Shown here one piece after another: positions 8,231 to 16,501 of a stretch of 64,000 bases of DNA. Source of the stretch: CAVPDA01 sp963702495 (GTDB lineage: Bacteria; Pseudomonadota; Gammaproteobacteria; Burkholderiales; Rhodocyclaceae); the NCBI GenBank assembly GCA_963702495.1, contig CAVPDA010000009.1, positions 62,001 to 126,000 on the forward strand. Reading direction: 5' to 3'. Below the pieces are notes generated by a model. That model had not been told where the DNA came from. It worked only from the letters and a program-made list of their open reading frames with translations, and ran no database searches. Position 1 is the first letter of the stretch; every line of letters starts with the position of its first letter. Position numbers and translations under genes: made by a program.

Positions 8231-8923
8231 ATGCAAACGCAGATCAACGGACTAGGCCAGGCGACGCGCGATGTCGCCGTGCAGCAGAACCGGGTGTTGC
8301 GCAACACCTATCTGCTGCTCGCCCTGAGCATGGTGCCGACGGTGGCCGGAGCGCTGGTCGGCATCCGCATGAATTTTTCCTTCCTCGCCGGCAGCCCGTT
8401 CATGGCGTTCATGCTGTTCCTCGGCGTCGCCTGGGGCTTCATGTGGGGCATCGAAAAGACCAAGAACAGCGGCATGGGAGTCGCGCTGCTGCTGGGCTTC
8501 ACCTTTTTCATGGGGCTGATGCTGTCGCGCATCCTGCAGGTGGCGCTCGGCTTCTCCAACGGCACCGGCATCATCACCCTGGCCGCCGGCGGCACCGGCG
8601 CGATCTTCTTCGTCATGGCCGGAATCGCCAGCGTGACCAAGCGCGACTTCAGCAGCATGGGCAAGTTCCTGTTCGTCGGCGTGATCGTGATCCTGCTGGC
8701 GATGCTGGCCAACATCTTCCTGCAGATTCCGGCCATGGCGCTCACCATCTCCACGGTGGCGGTTCTGCTGTTCTCCGCCTACATCCTCTACGACGTGAGC
8801 CGCATCGTGACCGGCGGCGAGACCAACTACATCAGCGCCACGCTCGCCATCTACCTCGACATCTACAACGTGTTCGTCCACCTGTTGAGCCTGCTGCTTG
8901 CCTTCACCGGCCAGCGCGACTGA
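8231..8923 (+). CDS. Bax inhibitor-1 / YccA family membrane protein
   Basis: A 230-residue integral membrane protein with seven hydrophobic helices and the C-terminal BI-1 signature (LYDVSRIVTGGETNYI). Bacterial BI-1/YccA proteins sit in the inner membrane; YccA modulates the FtsH protease and others have been proposed as ion leak channels. The start is supported by AGGAGAAT seven bases upstream. It is a single gene ended by a strong intrinsic terminator at 8943, convergent with rlmD. Confidence 0.9.
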   Translation: MQTQINGLGQATRDVAVQQNRVLRNTYLLLALSMVPTVAGALVGIRMNFSFLAGSPFMAFMLFLGVAWGFMWGIEKTKNSGMGVALLLGFTFFMGLMLSRILQVALGFSNGTGIITLAAGGTGAIFFVMAGIASVTKRDFSSMGKFLFVGVIVILLAMLANIFLQIPAMALTISTVAVLLFSAYILYDVSRIVTGGETNYISATLAIYLDIYNVFVHLLSLLLAFTGQRD

Positions 8924-8942
8924 GCATTTCGATCCGCACCGG

Positions 8943-8968
8943 AAAGCCGGCCTGCGGGCCGGCTTTTT
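8943..8968. terminator. Bidirectional intrinsic terminator
   Basis: AAA, then stem GCCGGCC-TGCG-GGCCGGC, then five T. It lies between convergent genes and has A and T tracts on the two sides, so it can serve the BI-1 gene (plus) and, less strongly, rlmD (minus). Confidence 0.85.
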
Positions 8969-10266
8969 CACGTCCGCTCGAACAGGGCGATCGACTCGAC
9001 GTGGGAGGTGTGGGGAAACATGTTGGCGATGCCGGCGCCCCGCAGCGCATACCCCTTGCCATGGGTGAGGACGGCCGCATCGCGCGCCAGGGTGGAGGGG
9101 TTGCACGAGACATAGACGATGCGCCGCGGCGCGTCCGCACCGAGCGCCTTGACCAGTTCGATCGCCCCTTCTCGCGGCGGGTCGATCAGCATCTTGGCGA
9201 ATGGAGCCCACACGCCGAGCGTTTCCGCCGTGATCTCGAACAGGTTGGCGACGGTGTACTCGACGCGCTCCGCCAATCCGTTCAGCCGGGCATTTTCCGC
9301 GGCGCGCTGTACCAGGCCGCGATTCCCTTCGACGCCGAAAACCGAGGCGCCGCGGCGGGCGATCGGCAGCGTGAAGTTGCCGAGGCCGCAGAACATGTCC
9401 GCCACGCGCTCGCCCGGGCGCGGGTCGAGCAGTGCCATCACGCGCCGCACCAGCATGCGGTTCATGGCATAGTTGACCTGGGTGAAATCGGTGGGCAGGA
9501 AGCGGATCTCGAGCGCGAACTCGGGCAGGCGATAGCACAGCGCCGCCGCGCCCGCCGGATGGAAGGGATGCGCCGACTCCGGCCCGGCAGGCTGCAGCCA
9601 CAGCTGCACGCCGTGCGCGTCGGCGAATCGGCGCAGGCTCTCGTCATCGCTCGCAGCCAGCGGCTGCAGAATGCGCACCACGAGGACGGTCACCTCGTCC
9701 CCCACCGCCACTTCGATCTGGGGCAGCCGGTCCGCCAGGGAAAGGCCGCCGACCAGGTCGCGCAGATGCGGCAGCAGCGCGGAGACGGCCGGCGGCAGGA
9801 TGTCGCAACTCGTCATGTCGGCCACGAAGCTGCTGCGGCGCTCGTGAAACCCGACCAGCACGCAGCCCTTCTTCGCCACCAGCCGTACTGCGAGCCGTGC
9901 GCGGTGACGGTAGCCCCACGCCGGGCCGTAGATGGCGGGGAAGATCGTTTCCGCTTTCAGGCGGCCGATGTGCCACAGCGTGTCCTCGAGCACCCGCTGC
10001 TTCGCCGCCGCCTGGGCCGACGCATCCAGATGCTGCATGCTGCAGCCGCCGCAGATGCCGAAATAGCGGCAGCGCGGCTGCGTGCGCCAGGCGCTGGCGT
10101 GTCGGATCGCGGTCGCGGTTGCCTGTTCGTAGGCGGGCTTGCGCTTGAAGCTCGAAAACTCGACCGTTTCCCGCGGCAACGCTCCCTCCACGAAGATCGC
10201 CTTGCCATCGACATGGGTGACGCCGCGGCCTTCGTGATCGAGGGATTCAATGACGGCAATGGGCAT
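8968..10266 (-). CDS. rlmD: 23S rRNA (uracil-1939-C5)-methyltransferase RlmD
   Basis: A 432-residue SAM-dependent RNA methyltransferase that methylates U1939 of 23S rRNA. It has an N-terminal TRAM-like domain (MPIAVIESLDHEGRG), an iron-sulfur cluster motif (CRYFGICGGCSMQH, with a further Cys in TSCDIL), the Rossmann core (ADMFCGLGNF), DPPREGA, and the catalytic SCNPSTLARD. The ATG at 10266 gives the usual family N terminus; longer in-frame starts are not needed. It is divergent from the uL16 hydroxylase gene across 79 bases. Confidence 0.95.
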   Translation of the reverse strand: MPIAVIESLDHEGRGVTHVDGKAIFVEGALPRETVEFSSFKRKPAYEQATATAIRHASAWRTQPRCRYFGICGGCSMQHLDASAQAAAKQRVLEDTLWHIGRLKAETIFPAIYGPAWGYRHRARLAVRLVAKKGCVLVGFHERRSSFVADMTSCDILPPAVSALLPHLRDLVGGLSLADRLPQIEVAVGDEVTVLVVRILQPLAASDDESLRRFADAHGVQLWLQPAGPESAHPFHPAGAAALCYRLPEFALEIRFLPTDFTQVNYAMNRMLVRRVMALLDPRPGERVADMFCGLGNFTLPIARRGASVFGVEGNRGLVQRAAENARLNGLAERVEYTVANLFEITAETLGVWAPFAKMLIDPPREGAIELVKALGADAPRRIVYVSCNPSTLARDAAVLTHGKGYALRGAGIANMFPHTSHVESIALFERT

Positions 10267-10332
10267 GGCAGGGGGAGCGCGGAAAGCCGTGGATTGTAGC
10301 GCAGCGCCGACGGGCGCGAATCGGCCGCCGCG

Positions 10333-10338
10333 TATAAT
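10333..10338 (+). promoter_or_regulatory. Perfect -10 box just upstream of the uL16 hydroxylase gene
   Basis: TATAAT lies only 7 bases before the ATG at 10346, so transcription would begin at or next to the start codon (leaderless or nearly so). No good -35 box is visible and there is no Shine-Dalgarno between box and ATG. Confidence 0.45.
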
Positions 10339-10345
10339 CCGGCCC

Positions 10346-11473
10346 ATGATCGCAACCCTGCTCGGCGGCCTCACGCCGCAACAGTTTCTTGAGCGTCACT
10401 GGCAAAAAAAGCCGCTGCTGGTGCGCCAGGCAATTCCCGGTTTTGCCGGCGTCATGGAGCGGGACGAGCTGCTCGCGCTGGCGCTGCGCGACGACGTGGA
10501 GTCGCGGCTGGTGGAATGCGTCGCCGACAGGTGGGCGGTCGCGCGAGGACCGCTGGCACGCAGGGACCTGCGCCGCCGCCCGCATCCGTGGACGGTGCTG
10601 GTCCAGGGCGTGAATCTGCATGCGGATGCGGCGGATGACCTGCTGCGCCGTTTCGATTTCGTGCCCTGGTCGAGGCTCGACGACCTGATGATCAGTTATG
10701 CCGTCGACGGCGGAGGCGTCGGGCCGCACTTCGATTCCTACGACGTGTTCCTGCTGCAGGCGAGCGGCCGGCGGCGCTGGCGCATCGGCGCCCAGCGCGA
10801 CCTCGCCGTGCTCGAGGATGCGCCGCTGCGCATCCTGCGAGAATTCCGGCCGAGCCGGGAATGGGTCCTGGAGCCCGGCGACATGCTCTATCTGCCGCCT
10901 CACTACGCCCACGACGGCGTTGCGATGGGAGAGTGCATGACCTACTCCATCGGCTTTCGCGCCCCTTCCGTTCAGGAGCTGGCGACCCGCTTCCTGGCGC
11001 ATCTGGAGGAGCGGATCGATCTGCCCGGCCGCTACCGCGATCCCGACCTGAAACGGCAGGCCCATCCGGCGGAGATTTCGCCGGCCATGCTGCGACAGGC
11101 GAGCGCCCTGTTGCATCGGATCCGCTGGAGCGAGAGCGACGTGCGGGAGTTTCTCGGCTGCTACCTGAGCGAGCCGAAGCCCCACGTTTTTTTCTCTGCG
11201 CCGGCCCGTCCCCTCGGGGCCGCGAGCTTCGCGCGGCGCTGCGCCGGTGCCGGCGTCCGGCTCGATCCGAAGACCCAGCTGCTGTTCGCGGGTTCAGCCT
11301 TCTACCTCAACGGCGAGTCTGTGACCGTCGATGCCGCCGCCCGCCCGAGCTTGCGCCGTCTCGCCGACCGGCGCCGACTGAACGCTGCGACCGCCTTGAG
11401 TGCGGGCGCCCTCGACCTGCTCTACGACTGGTATCGTCACGGTTTGCTCCGCATCGGCGCGCAGACAAGATGA
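10346..11473 (+). CDS. Cupin/JmjC-type uL16 arginine hydroxylase (RoxA/YcfD-like)
   Basis: A 375-residue 2-oxoglutarate/Fe(II) dioxygenase of the cupin-4 family, matching E. coli YcfD in length. That enzyme hydroxylates an arginine of ribosomal protein uL16. The iron ligands are visible: HFD in VGPHFDSYDVF and the distal His in LPPHYAHDG, with the cupin core at about residues 95-215 and a C-terminal winged-helix-like part. Its stop overlaps the start of the next small gene (ATGA), so the two are coupled. The substrate assignment is from family knowledge. Confidence 0.88.
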   Translation: MIATLLGGLTPQQFLERHWQKKPLLVRQAIPGFAGVMERDELLALALRDDVESRLVECVADRWAVARGPLARRDLRRRPHPWTVLVQGVNLHADAADDLLRRFDFVPWSRLDDLMISYAVDGGGVGPHFDSYDVFLLQASGRRRWRIGAQRDLAVLEDAPLRILREFRPSREWVLEPGDMLYLPPHYAHDGVAMGECMTYSIGFRAPSVQELATRFLAHLEERIDLPGRYRDPDLKRQAHPAEISPAMLRQASALLHRIRWSESDVREFLGCYLSEPKPHVFFSAPARPLGAASFARRCAGAGVRLDPKTQLLFAGSAFYLNGESVTVDAAARPSLRRLADRRRLNAATALSAGALDLLYDWYRHGLLRIGAQTR

Positions 11474-11958
11474 ACCTCACACCGCTGGAATCGCGCTTCG
11501 ACACCTACCAGGACTATCGTCAGGCCGTGGCCGACCTGATCGCGCTGGCGCAGCGCGAACTGGTGATCTTCGACTCGGACCTGGGGGAGACCGGTTTCGA
11601 ATCGCGCGCCAGGATCGAGAGCGTGACGCGTTTTCTGAACGTGCATCGCGACAACTCGGTGCGCGTGGTGCTGCACAATCCGGTTCGTGTCGAACGCAGC
11701 TGCCCGCGACTGATGGCACTGCTGAAACTGCGCGGCCACAGCATCAGCTTCCGCCAAAGCCCGGAGGACCTGCGCCGGCTGACCGACTGCTTCATGGCGG
11801 CCGACAGGCGCCATGCCCTCATCCGCTTCCATGCCGATCACGCCCGCGGCAAGCTGCTGATCGAGCAACCGGACGACGTCGGGGGCCGGTGGAAGCGCTT
11901 CGACGCCCTGTGGGAGATATCGTCTCCCTCGCTGTCCGGAACTACGCTCGGGATCTAG
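11470..11958 (+). CDS. Uncharacterised cytosolic protein
   Basis: A 162-residue protein with no signal peptide or membrane segment. Visible features are an acidic DSDLGETGF segment, a basic strand VRVVLHNPVRVE, and a C-terminal HARGKLLIEQ stretch that vaguely recalls phospholipase-D-like proteins but lacks a full HKD motif. Proteins of this kind are annotated as domains of unknown function (possibly DUF7931, from memory). It overlaps the uL16 hydroxylase stop by 4 bases and is probably co-expressed. I cannot give a function. Confidence 0.7.
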   Translation: MNLTPLESRFDTYQDYRQAVADLIALAQRELVIFDSDLGETGFESRARIESVTRFLNVHRDNSVRVVLHNPVRVERSCPRLMALLKLRGHSISFRQSPEDLRRLTDCFMAADRRHALIRFHADHARGKLLIEQPDDVGGRWKRFDALWEISSPSLSGTTLGI

Positions 11959-12129
11959 GCGCGGCGAGCAGGTGTGGCTTTTCTGCCACAAACCGGACAA
12001 CCCCTCGTCCGTTCAGGGCCTTGGGGGTGATAGGTATGGTATTATTTTCGCATGGTCGAGGTTGCATTTCGGCCAGCCCAAGAATTCAGGGATGCTGTTT
12101 TCCACTTTTTGATAAAGGGAATCTCGACG

Positions 12130-12474
12130 ATGAAACACACTATCCTCGTTGCTGCAATGGTCGCCGTGGGTCTGTCCGCCTGCGCCAAGAAGGAAGAACC
12201 CGCTCCGGCCCCCGCCCCCGCCGCGGCGCCTGCCCCGGCTCCCGCTCCTGCTGCTGCCCCGGCTCAACCCGGTGGCATGTCCGGGATGACTGGCATGGAA
12301 GGCCAAGCTGCTGCGGCCAAGGCGGAAGAGAAGTCCGCCGACGCTGCCAAGGGCGCCGCCGACGCTGCCAAGGGCGCCGCCGACGCTGTCAAGGGCGCCG
12401 CCGACGCTGCCAAGGGCGCTACCGAAGCTGCGAAGGACGCTACCGAAGCTTCCAAGGACGCCATGAAGAAGTAA
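12130..12474 (+). CDS. Alanine/lysine-rich lipoprotein with heptad repeats
   Basis: A 114-residue protein. The signal peptide ends in LSAC, giving a lipid-anchored Cys near residue 18. A Pro/Ala linker (residues about 22-45) follows, then a short Met/Gly patch, then six near-identical 7-residue units (ADAAKGA and EAAKDA types) that would form an amphipathic, LEA-like or coiled helix. The start is preceded by AAGGGAATC. It stands alone, followed directly by a terminator at 12494. Function unknown; an envelope spacer or stress protein is a guess. Confidence 0.75.
   Translation: MKHTILVAAMVAVGLSACAKKEEPAPAPAPAAAPAPAPAPAAAPAQPGGMSGMTGMEGQAAAAKAEEKSADAAKGAADAAKGAADAVKGAADAAKGATEAAKDATEASKDAMKK
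12337..12462 (+). repeat. Six 21-bp tandem repeats inside the lipoprotein gene
   Basis: Units start at 12337, 12358, 12379, 12400, 12421 and 12442. The first four are nearly identical (unit GCCGACGCTGCCAAGGGCGC plus C); the last two have diverged. Each unit encodes seven residues, so copy-number changes keep the frame. Confidence 0.85.
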
Positions 12475-12493
12475 GTCGGCTCACGCCGATCGG

Positions 12494-12521
12494 AAAAGCC
12501 GGCCCACGGGCCGGCTTTTTT
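12494..12521. terminator. Intrinsic terminator after the repeat lipoprotein gene
   Basis: AAAA, then stem GCCGGCCC-AC-GGGCCGGC, then six T. It lies between convergent genes and closely resembles the hairpin at 8943. Confidence 0.85.
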
Positions 12522-12539
12522 GCGTCCCTGCGGTGCGAT

Positions 12540-13304
12540 TCAGCGCAGGTCGCGCCAACCGAACCCATCCTCCTGGTCGGCGACCCCGATCCAGTCCGCG
12601 CTGCACCCCAAGGCACCCGCCAACGCCGCCCGAGCCAGCTCGGGGCGGTTGTTCTGCTCGCTCAGATGAGCGGCCACCACATGCTGCAAACGCCTCGTGT
12701 CGATTTCCTCCAGCAGCGCCGCGGCAGCGTCGTTGCCCAGGTGCCCGTAGCGGCCCGCGATGCGTGCCTTGAGCCGTGCCGGGTAGGTGCCGGTGCGCAG
12801 CAGGTCCGGGTCGTGGTTGCACTCTAGGACCAGGGCGTCGCAGCCGTTCAGACATTGCTCGATATGCGGCGTGGAACAGCCGCTGTCGGTCAATACGCCG
12901 AGCCGGACGCGCCCGTCCGACACCACGCACTGCACCGGCTCGCGCGCGTCGTGAGGCACAGCATAAGGAAGTATCTCCAGGTCGCGGACGGCGATCGAGG
13001 CATCCACCGCGATCGCCTCGATGCGCGACCTCGCATCGCCCGCAGGGCAGGCGGCCAGCGTGCCGCGGGTCATCCACACCGTAAGGTCGTAGCGCAGGGC
13101 GAGCTTGAACACGCCCGCGACGTGGTCGCTGTGCTCATGGGTGACCAACACGCCGCCGAGATCCTGCGGCGTCAGGCCCAGCCTTCCCAGGCGGGTCGTC
13201 GCATCGCGCAGGCCGAAGCCGCAGTCGATCAGGATGCGGGTGCTGCCGGCTTCGACGACGAGGGCGTTGCCGCGGCTGCCGCTGCCCAGCGACGCGAAGC
13301 GCAT
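12540..13304 (-). CDS. Metallo-beta-lactamase-fold hydrolase (WalJ/YycJ-like)
   Basis: A 254-residue MBL-fold protein with SLGSGSRGNA at the N terminus, the metal motif THEHSDHVAG, a DSG strand (GVLTDSGCS) and a C-terminal AAHLSEQNN motif. This is the layout of YycJ/WalJ-type hydrolases, thought to act as nucleases or phosphodiesterases in DNA maintenance. It starts one base past the end of bamC and is probably the last gene of a dapA-bamC-MBL unit. The substrate is not known. Confidence 0.88.
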   Translation of the reverse strand: MRFASLGSGSRGNALVVEAGSTRILIDCGFGLRDATTRLGRLGLTPQDLGGVLVTHEHSDHVAGVFKLALRYDLTVWMTRGTLAACPAGDARSRIEAIAVDASIAVRDLEILPYAVPHDAREPVQCVVSDGRVRLGVLTDSGCSTPHIEQCLNGCDALVLECNHDPDLLRTGTYPARLKARIAGRYGHLGNDAAAALLEEIDTRRLQHVVAAHLSEQNNRPELARAALAGALGCSADWIGVADQEDGFGWRDLR

Positions 13305-14452
13305 TACTTGAGCTGATCGTAAAGCAGGCCGAGGATCTTCTTCGAGGTATCGGAGCGGTCAACGCCGCCTTCGCGGGTCAGCACCTGAACCGTGCTGGCG
13401 GCATCGCCCTCGCCTTTGACGTAGATGCGGTACTGGGCGGCCTCGATCGTGGTTTCCGACTTTCCGCCGCGCCAGAACAGGAGCTTGGACATCCAGCCCT
13501 CGTCCTTCTTGCCGCTCCTTGCGTCCGCTTCGGGATCGACATAGCGCACGTAGAACAAGCCCTTGGAGCGATCGCGATCCTCCACCGTGAAGCCGACACG
13601 GTCGAGGGCGAGTCCGACGCGCCGCCACGCGCGGTCGAACGCCTCCTGCAGTTGCAGGGTGCCGCCGCCTTCGGCAGCGGGCTGCAGCTTGGCCCGTGGC
13701 TCCGCGGTTGCCGAGCCGGCGACCAGGGTCTCGGCGCGCTTCTCCTCGACGCCGAGCCGGACCATGAGGCGGCGCAGCATCTCCGCTTCCAGTTCCGGGT
13801 CCGGCGCGCGCGGCTGCCACACCGTGGAATCCTTGCCCTCGGTGGTAAACACTTCCTGCACGCCGCGATGGCTGATGTAGATCTCGGTCGAACCGGCTTC
13901 GGCACCGGCTTCGAGGCGGGTGCGGAACTTGTCGCGCTCCGCGGTGGAATACATGCTGTCCAGCACCTTGCCGAGGGTATTGCGGATGACGTCCTGCGGA
14001 ATCTTGGCGCGGTTCTCCGCCCAGTCGGTTTCCATGATGCCGGCATCGGGCAGCTCGAGCGCAATGAGGAAGCCGGATTCCTGCCAGAAGTCCTTGACCG
14101 CTGGCCACAGCTTGTCCGGGCTCTGCGGCACCACCAGCCAGCGCTGGGTGCCGGCGCGATCGATGCGCATCTTCTCCGGCTGTGGCAGGATCTCCTGGGC
14201 CGTGCTGGTGCGTGCCTGGCCGGAGCGCTCCGCGTTGTAAGCGGAGAATGTCGCGGAACCCTTGGGACTGACGTCGGGCACCGTATAGCGATCATCCCGC
14301 GTCGGCGTCGTCAGGTCCGGAGGCACTTCGAGCGGCGGCAGCTTTCCCGCCGACCGGTAATCGATCTTCTTGCTCTCTAACGACATCGAACAGCCGCCGA
14401 CGGCCAAAGCCGCGGCCAGCAGGGGTAACACCCGGAACAGCCTGCGGTTCAT
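13304..14452 (-). CDS. bamC: Outer membrane assembly lipoprotein BamC
   Basis: A 382-residue lipoprotein, subunit of the BAM complex that inserts outer-membrane beta-barrels. The lipobox AVGGC gives a lipidated Cys near residue 20. An unstructured N-terminal stretch (YRSAGKLPPLEVPPDL, the segment that binds BamD) is followed by two helix-grip domains (about 90-215 and 235-382). The ATG at 14452 was chosen because it directly precedes the signal peptide. It lies 32 bases after dapA on the same strand, the usual dapA-bamC arrangement. Confidence 0.9.
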   Translation of the reverse strand: MNRRLFRVLPLLAAALAVGGCSMSLESKKIDYRSAGKLPPLEVPPDLTTPTRDDRYTVPDVSPKGSATFSAYNAERSGQARTSTAQEILPQPEKMRIDRAGTQRWLVVPQSPDKLWPAVKDFWQESGFLIALELPDAGIMETDWAENRAKIPQDVIRNTLGKVLDSMYSTAERDKFRTRLEAGAEAGSTEIYISHRGVQEVFTTEGKDSTVWQPRAPDPELEAEMLRRLMVRLGVEEKRAETLVAGSATAEPRAKLQPAAEGGGTLQLQEAFDRAWRRVGLALDRVGFTVEDRDRSKGLFYVRYVDPEADARSGKKDEGWMSKLLFWRGGKSETTIEAAQYRIYVKGEGDAASTVQVLTREGGVDRSDTSKKILGLLYDQLK

Positions 14453-14484
14453 GCCCGCACCTCGCACAGGATCATCTGCCACGC

Positions 14485-15363
14485 TCAGAGTGCGACGCCG
14501 GCATCGGCCATGGCCTTGCGCACGCGGTCGTAATAGTCCGGCGACAGCGGCGTCAGCGGCAGGCGGATGCCCGGCTCGATCAATCCCATCTGCGCCACGG
14601 CCCACTTCACCGGAATCGGGTTCGCTTCCAGGAACAGGTTGCGGTGCAGGCCCAGCAGACGCAGATGGATGTCGCGCGCCGTGACCAGGTCGTTCTCCAG
14701 CGCCGCCGCCACCATCTCGTGCATCAGGCGCGGGGCGACGTTGGCGGTGACGGATATCGTGCCGCTGCCGCCGAGAAGAATCAGCGCCACGGCGCTGGCG
14801 TCATCGCCGCTGTAGATGGCGAACCCCTTCGGAACACGCTTGATCAGGTCCGCACCGCGCTCCAGGTTGCCGGTGGCGTCCTTGATGCCGACAATGCCGG
14901 GCACCTGCGTCAGGCGCAGCGTGATGTCGTTGGCGAGGTCCGCCACGGTCCGGCCGGGCACGTTGTAGAGGATCAGGGGCAGGTCCACCGCCTCGGCGAT
15001 CTTGCGGAAATGCCGGTACAGACCCTCCTGGGTCGGCTTGTTGTAGTAGGGCACCACCGACAGCCCCGCGCTGGCGCCGGCCTTTTTCGCATATTCGGTG
15101 AGTTCGATCGCTTCGGCGGTCGAGTTGGCGCCGGTGCCGGCGATCACGGGTATGCGGCCGGCGGCGTGCTCCACCGTCACGCGTATCAGTTCGCAGTGCT
15201 CGTCCCAGTCCACCGTCGGCGACTCGCCGGTGGTGCCGACGATGACGATGGCGTCGGTGCCCTCGCGCACGTGCCAGTCGATCAGGCTTCTCAGGCGAGG
15301 ATAGTCAAGCGCGCCATCCTCGTGCATGGGCGTCACGATGGCGACAATGGAGCCTTTGATCAT
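14485..15363 (-). CDS. dapA: 4-hydroxy-tetrahydrodipicolinate synthase
   Basis: A 292-residue TIM-barrel enzyme that condenses pyruvate with aspartate semialdehyde, the first committed step to diaminopimelate and lysine. Motifs seen: GTTGES near residue 43, the VPYYNKPTQEG tyrosine segment, and the Schiff-base lysine in GIKDATG (near residue 160). Length and start are typical. It is the first gene of the dapA-bamC-MBL unit; the 108 bases between it and the HDAC-like gene show no feature I can name. Confidence 0.96.
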   Translation of the reverse strand: MIKGSIVAIVTPMHEDGALDYPRLRSLIDWHVREGTDAIVIVGTTGESPTVDWDEHCELIRVTVEHAAGRIPVIAGTGANSTAEAIELTEYAKKAGASAGLSVVPYYNKPTQEGLYRHFRKIAEAVDLPLILYNVPGRTVADLANDITLRLTQVPGIVGIKDATGNLERGADLIKRVPKGFAIYSGDDASAVALILLGGSGTISVTANVAPRLMHEMVAAALENDLVTARDIHLRLLGLHRNLFLEANPIPVKWAVAQMGLIEPGIRLPLTPLSPDYYDRVRKAMADAGVAL

Positions 15364-15471
15364 GGGGAACCCGCCGGAATCAAAAGCCCGAATTGTAGCG
15401 CAACCGCTCGACGGCGGAAAATCGCGCGCATCTCACGATCCCGGCGGCGAAACGACACGGCGCCGCAATGA

Positions 15472-16395
15472 TCAGAGATCGGCGAGGACCTTGATGTGGG
15501 TGGACACGCTGCGCGCCAGGGCCGACAGGGCGTATCCGCCCTCGAGCACGGAGATGATGCGTTTGTCCGCGGTCTCGGCTGCCAACTCCTTCAACTGCTG
15601 CGTCACCCACGCATAGTCGGCTTCCAGCAGGCCGAGCGATCCCATGTCGTCCTCATAATGGGCGTCGAAACCGGCGGAAATGAAGATCGCCTGCGGCGCA
15701 AATTCCCGCAGGCGGGGAATCCAGATGTCGCTCACGATCTGGCGGAAGCCGTCGCCGCGGGTTCCCGCCGGCAGCGGCACATTCAGCATGTTGGACGCCG
15801 GGTTGTCGGTGCCGCTGTAGGGGTAGAACGGATGCTGAAAGCTCCCCACCATCAATACGCGCTCGTCGCCCGAGAAAATATCCTCCGTGCCGTTGCCGTG
15901 GTGCACGTCGAAGTCGATGATCGCCACCCGCTCCAGGCCATGGCTGTCGAGGGCGTGGCGCGCCGCCACCGCGACATTGTTGAAGAAGCAGAAGCCCATC
16001 GCCCGCGACCGTTCCGCGTGGTGACCGGGCGGGCGCACGGCGCAGAACGCGTTCTCCACCTCGCCCGCCAGCACCAGATCGGTGGCCAGCACGCCGGCAC
16101 CGGCGGAGCGCAGCGCCGCCTGCAGCGTGTCGCAGCACATGGCGGTATCCGGGTCGAGGTGCACGATGCCCTTCTGCGGCGCGCTCTGCATCACCCGGCG
16201 CACATGTTCGGGGGCGTGGACCCGGGTCAGCTGATCGATCGTCGCCGCCGGCGCGTCGTAGAAGGCCAGGTACAGATCCAGGCCGGAAGCGATGAGCCGG
16301 TCGTTGATCGCCGAAAGGCGGTCGGGGCACTCCGGGTGGTGCGACCCCATGTCGTGCAGCATGCAGTCGCGATGCGTGATGAATGCGGTGGTCAT
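15472..16395 (-). CDS. Histone-deacetylase-family hydrolase
   Basis: A 307-residue zinc deacetylase of the arginase/HDAC superfamily (acetoin-utilisation or acetylpolyamine amidohydrolase type). Visible signatures are RPPGHHAERS (the paired catalytic His), IDFDVHHGNGT (zinc Asp and His), SAGFDAHYED (zinc Asp) and LEGGY. The substrate could be an acetylated lysine, acetylpolyamine or similar. The ATG at 16395 fits the family N terminus (TAFITHRDCMLHDMG). It is divergent from the MoxR operon across 106 bases. Confidence 0.9.
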   Translation of the reverse strand: MTTAFITHRDCMLHDMGSHHPECPDRLSAINDRLIASGLDLYLAFYDAPAATIDQLTRVHAPEHVRRVMQSAPQKGIVHLDPDTAMCCDTLQAALRSAGAGVLATDLVLAGEVENAFCAVRPPGHHAERSRAMGFCFFNNVAVAARHALDSHGLERVAIIDFDVHHGNGTEDIFSGDERVLMVGSFQHPFYPYSGTDNPASNMLNVPLPAGTRGDGFRQIVSDIWIPRLREFAPQAIFISAGFDAHYEDDMGSLGLLEADYAWVTQQLKELAAETADKRIISVLEGGYALSALARSVSTHIKVLADL

Positions 16396-16501
16396 TCTCT
16401 TGTCCGAGGCGATCCCCTGTCCGCAGCGGGCCGGGCGGGAGGCAGTCATAACAGCCGGTAAAGACGCTATTATCCGTCAACCCTTCCGTTTGCCACAAGC
16501 C

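Noticed and set aside
8227..10299. A 690-residue plus-strand frame across the BI-1 gene and rlmD
   Set aside because: It is out of frame with the BI-1 gene, runs through a terminator and antisense to rlmD; not a real protein.
12337..12462. Regularly spaced repeats considered as a CRISPR-like array
   Set aside because: Units are contiguous 21-bp coding repeats without spacers, inside a lipoprotein gene.
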